From contig NZ_AP023443.1 in assembly GCF_019976755.1 (NCBI RefSeq), positions 1-64,000 of the forward strand: a DNA stretch of 64,000 nt. Reading direction: 5' to 3'. This DNA comes from Nostoc sp. MS1 (GTDB taxonomy: Bacteria > Cyanobacteriota > Cyanobacteriia > Cyanobacteriales > Nostocaceae). The translations under genes and the position numbers were made by a program. Below, in pieces: positions 1-8,396 of this stretch (the first letter of the stretch is position 1; each line of letters begins with the position of its first letter). Below the pieces are notes generated by a model that saw nothing but the letters and a program-made list of their open reading frames with translations, was not told the origin of the DNA and searched no databases.

Positions 1-1535
1 TAGTAGCCGCCGTTAATTCCCGCTAACCCAATGGCAGCATGACCTTGACTTAACAAACTGGCTGCTTTTTTCGCACCCTCAGTAATCGTGACAGGAATGT
101 TATGTTTCCATACGCAATACCAAAATCCACTTGTGAGATCGCTATCGCTGGGATTCACTCCTGCTTTTTGGTAAATACTTTGTGCAATATCGTCTGGGAC
201 ATCAAGTAGGAAGATGCTCTTTTCAGTACCTAGTGGATGTTCATATTTGGTAAATTTACCTGGAACCACTACAGTTTGACCATCTTTTTTCTCGGTTTTC
301 GGTCTTGGCTGATCTGGTTTATAACACCCCCATTCTTTAGGATTGGCAGTTTCATTAGGAGTTAAACTGTGAAAATGCCTTGGATCTACGCCTGCATTAC
401 ACCACCAGCCATCCGTATTATCTAAGAAGGAATATACTTTTAATATTCCCCCAGAGATTCTACCTGTGTTTGTGCGCGGTATTTTATCGCTGGACATCAA
501 TAAATCCCACGCTTCATGTACTCCTCTTGCCTGATTAAAGTGCAAAGATTCAAAATTCATGGAGGCAATGCCAGGAGCGATCGCACTACCGACTACTAGT
601 TCTTGCCAATGCTGTGGATTTATATGTTCGGGGGCTGGAACATTTGAAATAACTGGCGAATTTAATTGTTCAAAAGAGGCAGGGGAGCAGGGAGCAGGAA
701 GCAAGGGAGAGAGTTTGGAATGGAGATTGTACTCCGCTCCACGCTCCAGGAGGAGGGCTTGCTCCCCCTGCTCCCTGCCCCCTTCCCCTCTGCCTCTTCG
801 GTCAGATGGAGAAACATCAAGTAAATTCATTTGTGCAATAGTTCCAGAGGAAAAAGCTTTAGCTAAAACTTCAGCTAAATGTTGCTCAAATTGTGACGGA
901 GCTTTTCCCAAATAAGACTTGATAGCTTCGTGATTAAGCCCCAATGTATTAAAACATTCGGCTAAATATTTATTAATATCGGCTTGAAATTCAAGAATAA
1001 AGTTTTCATCGGCAACGATTTTATTCGTCTTCTCATCAATAACTGAAAAACCGATATTACCATCAGTTTTTCGGTGGGTGACAACAGTTTGGTTTTCGGT
1101 TTGAATTTTTAGACCTTGGGATTTGGCCACAAAATTGGCTTGTTCAGTTTCAGCTATGATACTTGGAGCAACGATCACAAAATCTTCTGTTGTGTTTTGT
1201 GCCACACTTTCATTTGCAGTAGTTTTCGTTACGTCCCCAGAGATAGAATCAGCAAGTGTGGAAGCGGCAACTTGTTCTTCAGTATCAGAAGTAGATACAA
1301 ATTCGTTGGACTTTGGGTCATACTTTGACCATTTCCACCCACCGTTGCCATCCGGACTCATAGCATAAGTTTGTTTCCCAGTTTCCCAATATAACTTTTT
1401 ATTGATAGAATCTTTAGCTTTTTGCTGAAGATATTTATCAATATATTTGGCTAAAGGATAAATGACAGTACGGATAAAATACTTACTACTATAAGCGTAA
1501 GCAGAAGTTAGTTGTAAATGTCTTTCATCAAACAT
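1..1535 (-). CDS. CyRepA1-like plasmid replication protein, 3' part missing
   Basis: The open frame starts at the ATG complementary to 1533-1535 and stays open to the left edge, so the C-terminal part is outside the window. The last ~170 visible residues match the N-terminal block of the complete protein at 43042-46275: a WWC..G(V/I)DP motif, a WGC(Y/F)KPD.PR motif, then TEGAKKAASLLSQGHAA and GLAGINGGY. This is the DUF3854/TOPRIM-like region of cyanobacterial Rep proteins. The first ~300 residues are variable and low in complexity and include an in-frame insert encoded by a palindromic G-rich repeat (675-799). The helicase-like part seen in the other copy would lie beyond the edge. It probably initiates plasmid replication. 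Family membership is fairly secure; activity is unknown because the rest is not visible. Confidence 0.75.
   Translation of the reverse strand, partial: MFDERHLQLTSAYAYSSKYFIRTVIYPLAKYIDKYLQQKAKDSINKKLYWETGKQTYAMSPDGNGGWKWSKYDPKSNEFVSTSDTEEQVAASTLADSISGDVTKTTANESVAQNTTEDFVIVAPSIIAETEQANFVAKSQGLKIQTENQTVVTHRKTDGNIGFSVIDEKTNKIVADENFILEFQADINKYLAECFNTLGLNHEAIKSYLGKAPSQFEQHLAEVLAKAFSSGTIAQMNLLDVSPSDRRGRGEGGREQGEQALLLERGAEYNLHSKLSPLLPAPCSPASFEQLNSPVISNVPAPEHINPQHWQELVVGSAIAPGIASMNFESLHFNQARGVHEAWDLLMSSDKIPRTNTGRISGGILKVYSFLDNTDGWWCNAGVDPRHFHSLTPNETANPKEWGCYKPDQPRPKTEKKDGQTVVVPGKFTKYEHPLGTEKSIFLLDVPDDIAQSIYQKAGVNPSDSDLTSGFWYCVWKHNIPVTITEGAKKAASLLSQGHAAIGLAGINGGY
675..799. repeat. Palindromic G-rich repeat inside a reading frame
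   Basis: A purine-rich arm rich in GGGGAGCAGGG lies at 675-698. Its near reverse complement, rich in CCCTGCTCCC, lies at 762-799. The element stays in frame inside the Rep-like gene and adds a Gly/Arg/Glu-, Leu- and Pro-rich stretch of about 40 residues. A similar element is in the polymerase-like gene at 34240-34352. Confidence 0.7.
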
Positions 1536-1590
1536 ATTTATTAAGGTTTAGGCATGGTAAAAGGTTGAATAGTCAAGCAATTGTAGATTG

Positions 1591-1613
1591 CCGTTCGCGC
1601 AGCGTCCCGCAGG
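1591..1613. repeat. Short dispersed repeat (GTTCGCGYAGCGT type)
   Basis: The sequence GTTCGCGCAGCGTCCCGCAG lies between the left-edge Rep gene and the next leftward gene. A second, inverted and slightly different copy is at 4661-4684 inside the heptamer-repeat block of the broken VirD4 copy. Both look like a small dispersed repeat of the kind common in Nostoc genomes. Confidence 0.5.
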
Positions 1614-1625
1614 GATTGTAAATTT

Positions 1626-1703
1626 AACAGTGACCAGTGAATAGTGAACAGTGAGCAGAACTGGTTGGTAACTGGTCACTGATACCTGGTAACTGATAAC
1701 TGA
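1626..1703. repeat. Heptamer-like repeats forming an inverted repeat
   Basis: Units resembling CAGTGAACAGTGA are followed by their rough complement (AACTGGTCACTG, AACTGATAACTG). A CAGTGACCAGT/ACTGGTCACTG pair can form a stem. The element fills the gap just downstream of the leftward gene at 1705-2196. It could act as a transcription stop, but there is no T-run to support that. Confidence 0.5.
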
Positions 1704-1704
1704 T

Positions 1705-2196
1705 TTAAGGACAACAGTTACAGAATCGTTTTTGTAAATACTGGTTATAAATAGGGTTATCGATGATGAGAGAACAAGATTGGCGCAGGATCTCATATTG
1801 TTGCCAGTTAGCCCCCAAGCATTTGATATCGATGAGTTGACCCTCTGGTGTAACACGATTAAAAATAATATGAATATAAATATTGCTATTTTGAATATCC
1901 AAAAAACAGATATATTGTAAATCATGCCAACCAATACCGTGAATATATTGATTAACAATTTTTAGGCAAGATTCTTGATTTAGATGAATATAAATGTTTT
2001 TCAAACTAATGATGGTATAGATGCCCAAGTTTTTGAGTTTTGGTCGAGTTTCGGATAAAGTATTAAATTCTTGAATAATTTGCCGGGGAGGTAAATTAAT
2101 ATCAATAAAGCTCCCATTAGCTAAAACATGATTTTGGGATAATTTGTCAATCACATCAAAACTATCAATTTTCAATTCTTCAATAGTCATTTTCAT
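1705..2196 (-). CDS. Small relaxase-like protein with degenerate active site
   Basis: A 163-residue protein that resembles the N-terminal nuclease domain of VirD2/MobA-type relaxases. A 'P(R)QIIQEFNTLSETRPKLKN' segment (residues ~37-57) corresponds to the helix before the family's H-x-S-L-S motif, which here reads TIISL with no histidine. Farther on, NSNIYIHIIFNRVTPEGQ (~114-131) corresponds to the metal-binding H-x-H motif III, but the first histidine is tyrosine. There is no long C-terminal domain. Relaxases nick oriT through a Tyr and a His triad; here at least two of the histidines are replaced, so a DNA-binding accessory role or a decaying gene is more likely than nicking. It lies downstream of virD4, separated by heptamer repeats. 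The family call is by motif pattern only. Confidence 0.5.
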   Translation of the reverse strand: MKMTIEELKIDSFDVIDKLSQNHVLANGSFIDINLPPRQIIQEFNTLSETRPKLKNLGIYTIISLKNIYIHLNQESCLKIVNQYIHGIGWHDLQYICFLDIQNSNIYIHIIFNRVTPEGQLIDIKCLGANWQQYEILRQSCSLIIDNPIYNQYLQKRFCNCCP

Positions 2197-2269
2197 AATT
2201 GTTATACCATTTCCCGAAAAATCTGATACAGATACAAACCTTGAAAGCTTTGCTGCATTTAAGTTTTTT

Positions 2270-2316
2270 AATTGCGAATTGCGAATTGCGAATTGCGAAT
2301 TGCGAATTGCGAATTG
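2270..2316. repeat. GCGAATT heptamer tandem repeat, six units
   Basis: Six perfect GCGAATT units run from 2274 to 2315, beginning a few bases beyond the virD4 stop codon. This is a short tandemly repeated repetitive (STRR) sequence of the kind described in heterocystous cyanobacteria. Other copies of the same heptamer are at 4630-4859, 9224-9239, 35402-35433 and 35593-35620. Confidence 0.9.
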
Positions 2317-2319
2317 GTA

Positions 2320-4086
2320 TTACACCCCACTATCAGAATGAACTTCGTTGACCATACCATGAACATCTTTAGCTGTCAGATTAGGATTAGGGGAAACAGC
2401 GCCCGGATTGTCGGGGATGGGGAAACGCTGCTCGACAAGATTCACCCGCAAAGCTAAATCTTGCTGGGAGGGAAATTTCTGTGTACTCTTCCTAGCAGCT
2501 AAACTAACAATTCTCGCCCATTTAAGTTGATTATATTTATCAATATTTTTGAGAGGTTGAGAAATTTTAATCGTCTTTAGTAGTGGAACTGACCCTTCGT
2601 TTTTATTAGCGTATGCTGGATTAATAAAAACACATTTACCAGCAATTAGTTTCAGGAATTGGGCCGATTCAAACAGCTTTCTAGTTTTTTCTTGCTCACT
2701 AATATTAGTGCTATTATTTTTACCACCAGAGGAACGGCTTTTCTGTTTATATTTAATTTCTTCATCACCCAAAAAGCTAGAGAATAATTGTGCGGATTCA
2801 TTCTCACCAGGATTGAAGATGAATTTAGAACTGCAAGCACCAAGGATAGCCTTAGCTACTTCTTTACCGTAATTCTTCTCTAACTGTCCCATATTCTGAA
2901 AGCCGATAATGCCGCAGAACCCCTCAGAACGGGATTCGTTGAGCCACCTATATAGATCAGGCAAGTAAATCGAGGGTAATTCGTCTAGTGCAACGATTAA
3001 TGGGTCAGAGCGTTTAAAAGCGATGTTACGGGCGATAGTCATGTGTAAGATTGAAGTCATGAGAGGCCCTACAGCATCTCGCCGTTCTCTGTCCAAGCCA
3101 AAGATAATCATCTGCTTACCCTTGATTTCTAAAGGCAGAGTCGTTTTCCCGATGAAACAGCCAAGAGTATTTTTCGCCATGAAGCGAGTAAACATAATCG
3201 AAGCTGTGGCAACAATCCCGGCAACAGTTTTTTCAGATGCGGCAGAACTGAACAACTGACCAAAGGCAATTTTCACCCAAGGGTTTAAGGAAGCAGCCAT
3301 CAGGCGTTTGACCATGTGTTCACTAGAGAGTATCGCCGCACAGGTCATGACATCAGCGTAATCACCAAACTCTTTAGCTAACATCAAAATTGCTTGTGTC
3401 AGCTGATCCCCTGAAGGGCCAAAAAAACCATCCTCAGATGAATTACCTAAAAGTCGGAAGTTCTTATTAATAACAGTAGAAATTTGCCGTGCGCTTTCGG
3501 CATCAGAACAATCTCTTAAAAAGTCAAGGGGATTGCAGACTTCAGATTCAGGGAATCCAGGGGCGAAGATATGCACATCATAGCCCTTGTACTTGGCATA
3601 AGCAGCAACTTTAGCTTGAGAAGCGTACTTAAAGTCATAAACTATACACGGGAACCCCTGGTCAATAGCCGAGTAAATCATCGGGTTGATGGCAGAGAAT
3701 GTTTTACCAGAGCCGGGAGCGCCGATAACAGCCGTACCTCTTTGTACATCAGGAATATAGAAAGTATTGCCACCACCTTTATCCTGATGCTTACCAATGT
3801 AAAGTGCTGCACTGTCACATTGCGGGGTTTTTATTTGCAAGAGAGCTTTTTTTTGAGCAGCAGTCGTTTCTTTAGTACCCCCCCAATAAGAAGTAGCAAT
3901 TTTCTTTTTATTGGAGTCGCCAAAAAATACCCTCATGAGAATATAAGCACTAAGCAAGGATAAAACTGTTAGACCATTGGGGGTGAATAATTGGTGAGTG
4001 TATTTACCAATTTCGCTATCAGGATTTTGTAATTGCTCGAAGCGAAATCCTTGATGGTTATTAGTAGCTTTTAGAGACTTGCTCAT
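2320..4086 (-). CDS. virD4: VirD4/TraG-type coupling protein
   Basis: A 588-residue type IV coupling protein. It is an ATPase that hands the relaxase-DNA complex to the transfer channel at the inner membrane. A membrane segment lies at ~37-55. The Walker A motif is GAPGSGKT (122-129), and Walker B is LIVALDELP (~363-371) with D368-E369, followed by the FQNMGQL glutamine-containing motif typical of the family. An F-N-P-G-E segment and a GDEE loop follow. Length is normal for the family. It is the last large gene of the leftward transfer operon. The stop codon abuts a GCGAATT repeat tract. A decayed second copy lies immediately upstream (4083-4921), with which its start codon overlaps by four bases. 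Confidence 0.93.
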   Translation of the reverse strand: MSKSLKATNNHQGFRFEQLQNPDSEIGKYTHQLFTPNGLTVLSLLSAYILMRVFFGDSNKKKIATSYWGGTKETTAAQKKALLQIKTPQCDSAALYIGKHQDKGGGNTFYIPDVQRGTAVIGAPGSGKTFSAINPMIYSAIDQGFPCIVYDFKYASQAKVAAYAKYKGYDVHIFAPGFPESEVCNPLDFLRDCSDAESARQISTVINKNFRLLGNSSEDGFFGPSGDQLTQAILMLAKEFGDYADVMTCAAILSSEHMVKRLMAASLNPWVKIAFGQLFSSAASEKTVAGIVATASIMFTRFMAKNTLGCFIGKTTLPLEIKGKQMIIFGLDRERRDAVGPLMTSILHMTIARNIAFKRSDPLIVALDELPSIYLPDLYRWLNESRSEGFCGIIGFQNMGQLEKNYGKEVAKAILGACSSKFIFNPGENESAQLFSSFLGDEEIKYKQKSRSSGGKNNSTNISEQEKTRKLFESAQFLKLIAGKCVFINPAYANKNEGSVPLLKTIKISQPLKNIDKYNQLKWARIVSLAARKSTQKFPSQQDLALRVNLVEQRFPIPDNPGAVSPNPNLTAKDVHGMVNEVHSDSGV

Positions 4087-4921
4087 ACTTTTATAATGGG
4101 AAATATAAAGTCTACCTCGTTAGTTCTCTTAGCCAATTCATCTTTACTAGAAATAGTTTTAGTGTTCTTACTTACTACGTAATTAACAGATATTTCTTGG
4201 TTAAACTCTTTTGGCAAAGCAATGATTGGTTGTTGATAATTATGTTTGGATAGATGAAAAAATGACAATTTATCACAAGCAAGTATTTTCTTTGAGTCGA
4301 GATGAAGGTTTAAAAACAACTCGAAAATACTCCAAATCAAAGGAGTAGTGTCTTGATGACGCTCTGTTTTCATTCCCAAGATAATCATCTGGCGCTCTTT
4401 AATTGTTAGGGGAAGTGTAGACTTGCCAATAAACCAATCTACATTCTGATCTTCAATAAACCTAGAAAATATCATGCGGACACTGCTAATAATGCCAGCA
4501 GCAGTTTTGGGCGAGTCCGCGCACATGAATAATTGACTAAAAGCTACGATTATCCAAGGATTTAGTTCAGCATTCATCAATCTTTGAATCATGTTTTCAC
4601 TGTTGACTATGGCGGCGGCGGTCATGTCCAATTCGCAATTCGCAATTCGCAATTCGCAATTTCCTTCGGAACGCTACGCGAACGCAATTCGCAATTAAAA
4701 ACCCAAAAGTGTTCGTGCAACGTTCCCGTAGTATAGTTGGACAATTGAATATTGATAATACGCATTTTTTATTTTTTCATTAACAAATTGAGGGGCTTGT
4801 ATACTAAGTGAACTAATTAAGAATTACGTCTACAATTGCGAATTGCGAATTGCGAATTGTTTTGATAATTGCTATCAATGACGATGATAGGATCGCCACT
4901 CTCTATTGCTGAGTAAATCAT
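4083..4921 (-). pseudogene. Decayed second VirD4 copy split by heptamer repeats
   Basis: Two pieces of a VirD4 paralogue remain. The upstream piece (4921 down to about 4860) reads MIYSAIESGDPIIVIDS and matches the segment just after Walker A in the intact gene (MIYSAIDQGFPCIVYDF). The downstream piece (about 4625 to 4083) begins TAAAIVNSENMIQRLM and follows residues ~247-380 of the intact protein. Its Walker B reads ILACDKLSFF, so the catalytic glutamate has become lysine, and it ends with a shortened tail. About 89 residues between the two pieces are missing, and in their place lies a block bounded by inverted GCGAATT repeats. Walker A is absent. It is almost certainly non-functional, although the downstream 180 codons are still open. 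Confidence 0.85.
4630..4859. repeat. Block bounded by inverted heptamer repeats
   Basis: AATTCGC units lie at 4630-4655 and 4684-4696. The opposite orientation, AATTGCG, occurs three times at 4834-4854. Between them are a GTTCGCGTAGCGTTCC-type repeat (4661-4684) and about 135 bp of AT-rich sequence with no gene. The block replaces the middle of the VirD4 paralogue. Confidence 0.8.
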
Positions 4922-4936
4922 GAGAACTAAAAATGA

Positions 4937-6136
4937 TTAAGGTAAAGAATTTGGACGACCTAAAACAATCGGGTCTTTCTCTCGGTACTCAATAAAAGGC
5001 ACAGGGCCAATAAAGTAAGGACTGCAAGTTCTTCCAATGAAGGGGATGGTTTTACAAATACGGAAGAACATAGTAGTCTCTACTTTTCCACTGCCCTCAT
5101 AAATATTCCAAACCACTTGCTTAAAACCAGAACCAAAGGGGTTTCGCCCCGTAGGTTCTTTACCGCCATTAAGAGCTTTTAAAATCCCAAAACCACCATT
5201 AACCTTTTGAAATTTCCCGGACATCCACTGTGTACCAGTAGTCTCACCAATACCGGACATTTCCATGTGAGCACAGTTATTCTGTAAACAGGGAACATTA
5301 AACCCTTCCTGGTAACTACCAGAGATAGAGCGAGTACGGTTAGCTTCAATATCTCGCAATGGCAGATCCACTTTGGCAACAAATGAAAGGTCAAGCGATC
5401 GCAGTCCGGGTAAATTATCCCAGGTGAGTGTTGATAGTCCAGGGACACCAATGATTTTGGAGTCTTGCCAATTAGCAAAGCGATTAATTGATGCGTTTTG
5501 GAGATTAGGGATGGAAGTGAGTGGGTAATTTCTTAAGTTAATTCCTCTGCTGAGTGGAACATTCGCCAAACCCGAATCACGAGCGATGTCAGCTATTCGT
5601 CCACCACTCAATCCAAATCTAAGAGCGAAATCCCGGATAGGTGGTACACTGCCAACATTTCTATTTCCCAAACCAGGAACGGCTTTGACTAAAGAGGGTA
5701 AAGTTTGCCACCGGGTCAATTGAAAATCATTTAGTCTCAGCCGACTTAAATTAATTCCTTGGACTCTAGCTATAGTTGAGAGGTTTAAGCTTTCTATGGC
5801 TAGTTCAGGGGTTTCAAAATCCCCCAATTCCATAAATTCACCAATACTTTGTCCTGCCGTCCAGATTCTCGTTTCTGTCCCTCTTGAACCAGGGTAGGTC
5901 ACGCTGCCGTCCTCTCCTATAATCATGTCACTAAATTTGAGGCGTGACCAATCAGGGGTAAACCCATTAGGGGAATTAATCAAGGGAACTTGTGCCGAGG
6001 CTTTGGGTAGCAGAAAGCCTACAACTTGATTCAATAACCCATATTTTATGAAACTATGAATAAACAAGCTGCCTACTAAGCTAAAAAAGATTAGGTAACG
6101 TAAGGCGTTATCATTGAGGCGAAAAGATGATTTCAT
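4937..6136 (-). CDS. Exported protein of the transfer operon, function unknown
   Basis: A 399-residue protein with a hydrophobic N-terminal segment (~14-45) ending in KASAQVP, a plausible signal-peptide cleavage site. The middle (~120-280) has loosely repeated units in which Leu, Ile and Pro recur in an 'L..IP.L...' rhythm. The C-terminal third is Gly-rich and has cysteine pairs (CLQNNC; RICKTIPFIGRTC). The start overlaps the stop of the VirB9-like gene by four bases, so it is translated with the transfer genes and probably works in the envelope part of the machine. I do not recognise the family. It could replace a VirB7- or TraN-like envelope component, but nothing in the sequence proves it. 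Confidence 0.6.
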   Translation of the reverse strand: MKSSFRLNDNALRYLIFFSLVGSLFIHSFIKYGLLNQVVGFLLPKASAQVPLINSPNGFTPDWSRLKFSDMIIGEDGSVTYPGSRGTETRIWTAGQSIGEFMELGDFETPELAIESLNLSTIARVQGINLSRLRLNDFQLTRWQTLPSLVKAVPGLGNRNVGSVPPIRDFALRFGLSGGRIADIARDSGLANVPLSRGINLRNYPLTSIPNLQNASINRFANWQDSKIIGVPGLSTLTWDNLPGLRSLDLSFVAKVDLPLRDIEANRTRSISGSYQEGFNVPCLQNNCAHMEMSGIGETTGTQWMSGKFQKVNGGFGILKALNGGKEPTGRNPFGSGFKQVVWNIYEGSGKVETTMFFRICKTIPFIGRTCSPYFIGPVPFIEYREKDPIVLGRPNSLP

Positions 6137-6879
6137 AAAGCATTACCTTGTGTTAAATCAGAACTCAAACCAATTAATTTGTTGACCAATTCTTGAGAGA
6201 CAGAAGCTTTAGAAGCAGCAGTAGCAATGTCATCACCTTTTTGTAAATAACCAATAAGCTTTTGCAAGCGTTGATGTAATTCATCGTTGTAAGTCATCTG
6301 CCCATTTTTAATAGCGATCGCTATCCCACTCCTGATTTGATTAATCGTTTGTTGTGTTTTAACTAATGACGACAGTTGAGGAGTAGAGGTTTTTTGTGCT
6401 TGTGCCACATCAAACGTAATCACTACCTGACTATATTTAGGATTGCCATTACTTGTTGCTAGTCGAAAACTGTAAGTCTTGCGTTCACCAGAGGATGATT
6501 GTGTAACTACTGTTAATAAAGTTGCATTGGTTTGCGGTAAGCCGGGGATATTGACTTTCTTGATCCGTCGCAGATGAATTAGTCCAGCACCAGGATTGGG
6601 GCAATTGAGATCCAGTCCTTCTAAGCAACCATCTGTGTCAATGAGGATTTGTGAGGGGTCATCCAGCCATACCTTTTTAATTGTTTCGCCAGTTTCATAG
6701 AATGAAATCGCTACCCCGTGACCATTCCAGACGTTGATAGTTTGTAGTTTGGCAGTTGTACCACTAGCTTGTGATTGTCTGATGGTACGCACGACTGGGG
6801 CGGCAATTGTGGATAGTGGACTCGCCGCGATCGCTAATGCTAGAGTGCCGCTTGTAACTGTGTTAATTATGCTTTTCAT
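6133..6879 (-). CDS. VirB9/TraK-like outer-channel protein
   Basis: 248 residues with a clear signal peptide (MKSIINTVTSGTLALAIAAS, cleavage near AA-P). The N-terminal beta-rich domain reads INVWNGHGVAISFYETGE and later TNATLLTVVTQSSSGERKTY, which follows the VirB9/TraK pattern of '...G..I.F..GE.I....L.D' and 'TNL.V.T.....Y.F.L'. The C-terminal part (~165-248) is helical and Gln/Ser-rich rather than the second VirB9 domain, so the resemblance is partial. It overlaps the VirB10-like gene and the next gene by four bases each, as expected for a co-translated core-complex set. It is probably periplasmic and contacts VirB10. Confidence 0.62.
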   Translation of the reverse strand: MKSIINTVTSGTLALAIAASPLSTIAAPVVRTIRQSQASGTTAKLQTINVWNGHGVAISFYETGETIKKVWLDDPSQILIDTDGCLEGLDLNCPNPGAGLIHLRRIKKVNIPGLPQTNATLLTVVTQSSSGERKTYSFRLATSNGNPKYSQVVITFDVAQAQKTSTPQLSSLVKTQQTINQIRSGIAIAIKNGQMTYNDELHQRLQKLIGYLQKGDDIATAASKASVSQELVNKLIGLSSDLTQGNAL

Positions 6880-8396
6880 GGCAACTCTAAAGAGCGATTA
6901 ACTGTAATGGTGACTTTAGTACCCGCCGCAATATACCAAACGTTGGGTAGAGAAGATATTTCTTGGGTAGCACGTTGATTACGTTGACTGACGTTTTGGC
7001 TAACTTGACCAAAAAACCCTTCGAGCAATGCACCAGTAATATTGCGACGATTGCCACTAGTACGCCTTCTGGTAATGGCAGTCAAATCATCTCTAATTTC
7101 CTCTTCGGTATCGGGTTGGTTAATAATTTCTCCAACTTTTCCCAATGCAGACACAGCACCACCAAACAAGTCATTACGGGCAATCTCGCCGCCCCTGTCT
7201 TGAAGTTTTTTGGCTATTAAAGGTCTGCCACCTTCCCCAGTCACAGATATTGCACCAGTCGAGATCGGGTACTCGGTATTATCTTTCATGATAGCCCGAA
7301 CATGAGCGATCGCACTTACGCCACCATCAACCGAAACTAGCTCGACTGCCAATAAAGTTCCGGCCTGTATTGCTACTTGCCCATAGTTATCGCGTAAATC
7401 TTGAGTTAGTCGAGCGACTGACCTAGTGTTATTAGGTGTTGATGTTTGTTGCCCAACAGAGCTATTAACTGTGGCTTGAACTAATGGGGTAACAATCACA
7501 CCATTAGCAAAAGTACCAACAGTGAGGTAGCGAGTTTGTTTACCTTCAAGTATTTGCCGTTCCTGGTCTAAATATTTATCCGACTTAGCTTGAGATTGGG
7601 CTTGCCACCGAGGGCGGATCTTTTCAATCGAGTCGTTTGAGTCTTGCTGTGTGGTTTGGGCAGAAGTATCATTATCTACATTATTATTAAAATCAGTTTG
7701 CTCTTGTGATTGATTAGGTAAATTTTGAGCCGGGTCTAATGAAGATTGGTTGTTGATGCTAGATTCGGCATAGGCGATTTTGCCATAGGAACCGATGCTA
7801 CGGAGTTTGTTGATTTGTTCAAGTGGATCTATGGATGTGACTGTCCGCGCAGATGCAGATATCAAGGGTCTAGGAGCAAAATTCGTGCGTGTTGGTTGTG
7901 GAGTGTAGGTTCTAATTGGTTGTGGTGCAGTTCGAGGTACAGGGCTTGGTGCAGGACGTGGCGACGGCGGCGTTCTTGGTACAACCTTTGGAGTCTCCTC
8001 AACTTTTACTGGTGTTGGTTGCCCTTTGTTTATTTTGTTCAGTTCTGCCTGTTGATCAGATAAGGCTAGTTTTGCCCTGGCATCACCATCGCCTTCTTCA
8101 GTTTGTTGGGCTTGTTCAGTAGTTGTTAGTTCTTCTTGTTTTTGAACAGTTTTTTGCGGAGTAGGCGGATTAAATACACCATTAAGCATCCAGAATATCG
8201 CTAAAAATCCTACACCAAAAGGCACAGTGATTATTGCCAGTCTTGACCAAGGAGAAGTAACAAATGTGTGCTTAGTCGTTACTAACAGAGTCTCTGGTTC
8301 TGGCGCTTTATTCCCATTACTTTTATTGGCATCATCTATATGAAGTAAATCCTCTAGAGTCGCTCCTGAACCATTTTTATTATTATCTATACTCAT
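6876..8396 (-). CDS. virB10: VirB10/TrbI/TraB-type channel scaffold protein
   Basis: 506 residues with the VirB10 layout. There is a cytoplasmic N-terminus (~1-50), one membrane segment (~52-72), a long Pro/Gln/Thr-rich periplasmic linker (KVVPRTPPSPRPAPSPVPRT, ~135-155) and a C-terminal beta-barrel domain (~320-506) with the family's 'AGTLLAVELVSVDGGVSA' strand and an 'AAGTKVTITVNRSLEL' end. VirB10 spans inner and outer membrane and gates the channel. It lies between the VirB8-like and VirB9-like genes with overlapping start/stop codons. The assignment is strong from the architecture. Confidence 0.85.
   Translation of the reverse strand: MSIDNNKNGSGATLEDLLHIDDANKSNGNKAPEPETLLVTTKHTFVTSPWSRLAIITVPFGVGFLAIFWMLNGVFNPPTPQKTVQKQEELTTTEQAQQTEEGDGDARAKLALSDQQAELNKINKGQPTPVKVEETPKVVPRTPPSPRPAPSPVPRTAPQPIRTYTPQPTRTNFAPRPLISASARTVTSIDPLEQINKLRSIGSYGKIAYAESSINNQSSLDPAQNLPNQSQEQTDFNNNVDNDTSAQTTQQDSNDSIEKIRPRWQAQSQAKSDKYLDQERQILEGKQTRYLTVGTFANGVIVTPLVQATVNSSVGQQTSTPNNTRSVARLTQDLRDNYGQVAIQAGTLLAVELVSVDGGVSAIAHVRAIMKDNTEYPISTGAISVTGEGGRPLIAKKLQDRGGEIARNDLFGGAVSALGKVGEIINQPDTEEEIRDDLTAITRRRTSGNRRNITGALLEGFFGQVSQNVSQRNQRATQEISSLPNVWYIAAGTKVTITVNRSLELP

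Noticed and set aside
1548..1958. 136-codon leftward frame overlapping the relaxase-like gene
   Set aside because: It is the shifted frame of the relaxase-like gene plus the repeat-rich gap; its hydrophobic Ile/Phe runs reflect AT-rich DNA.
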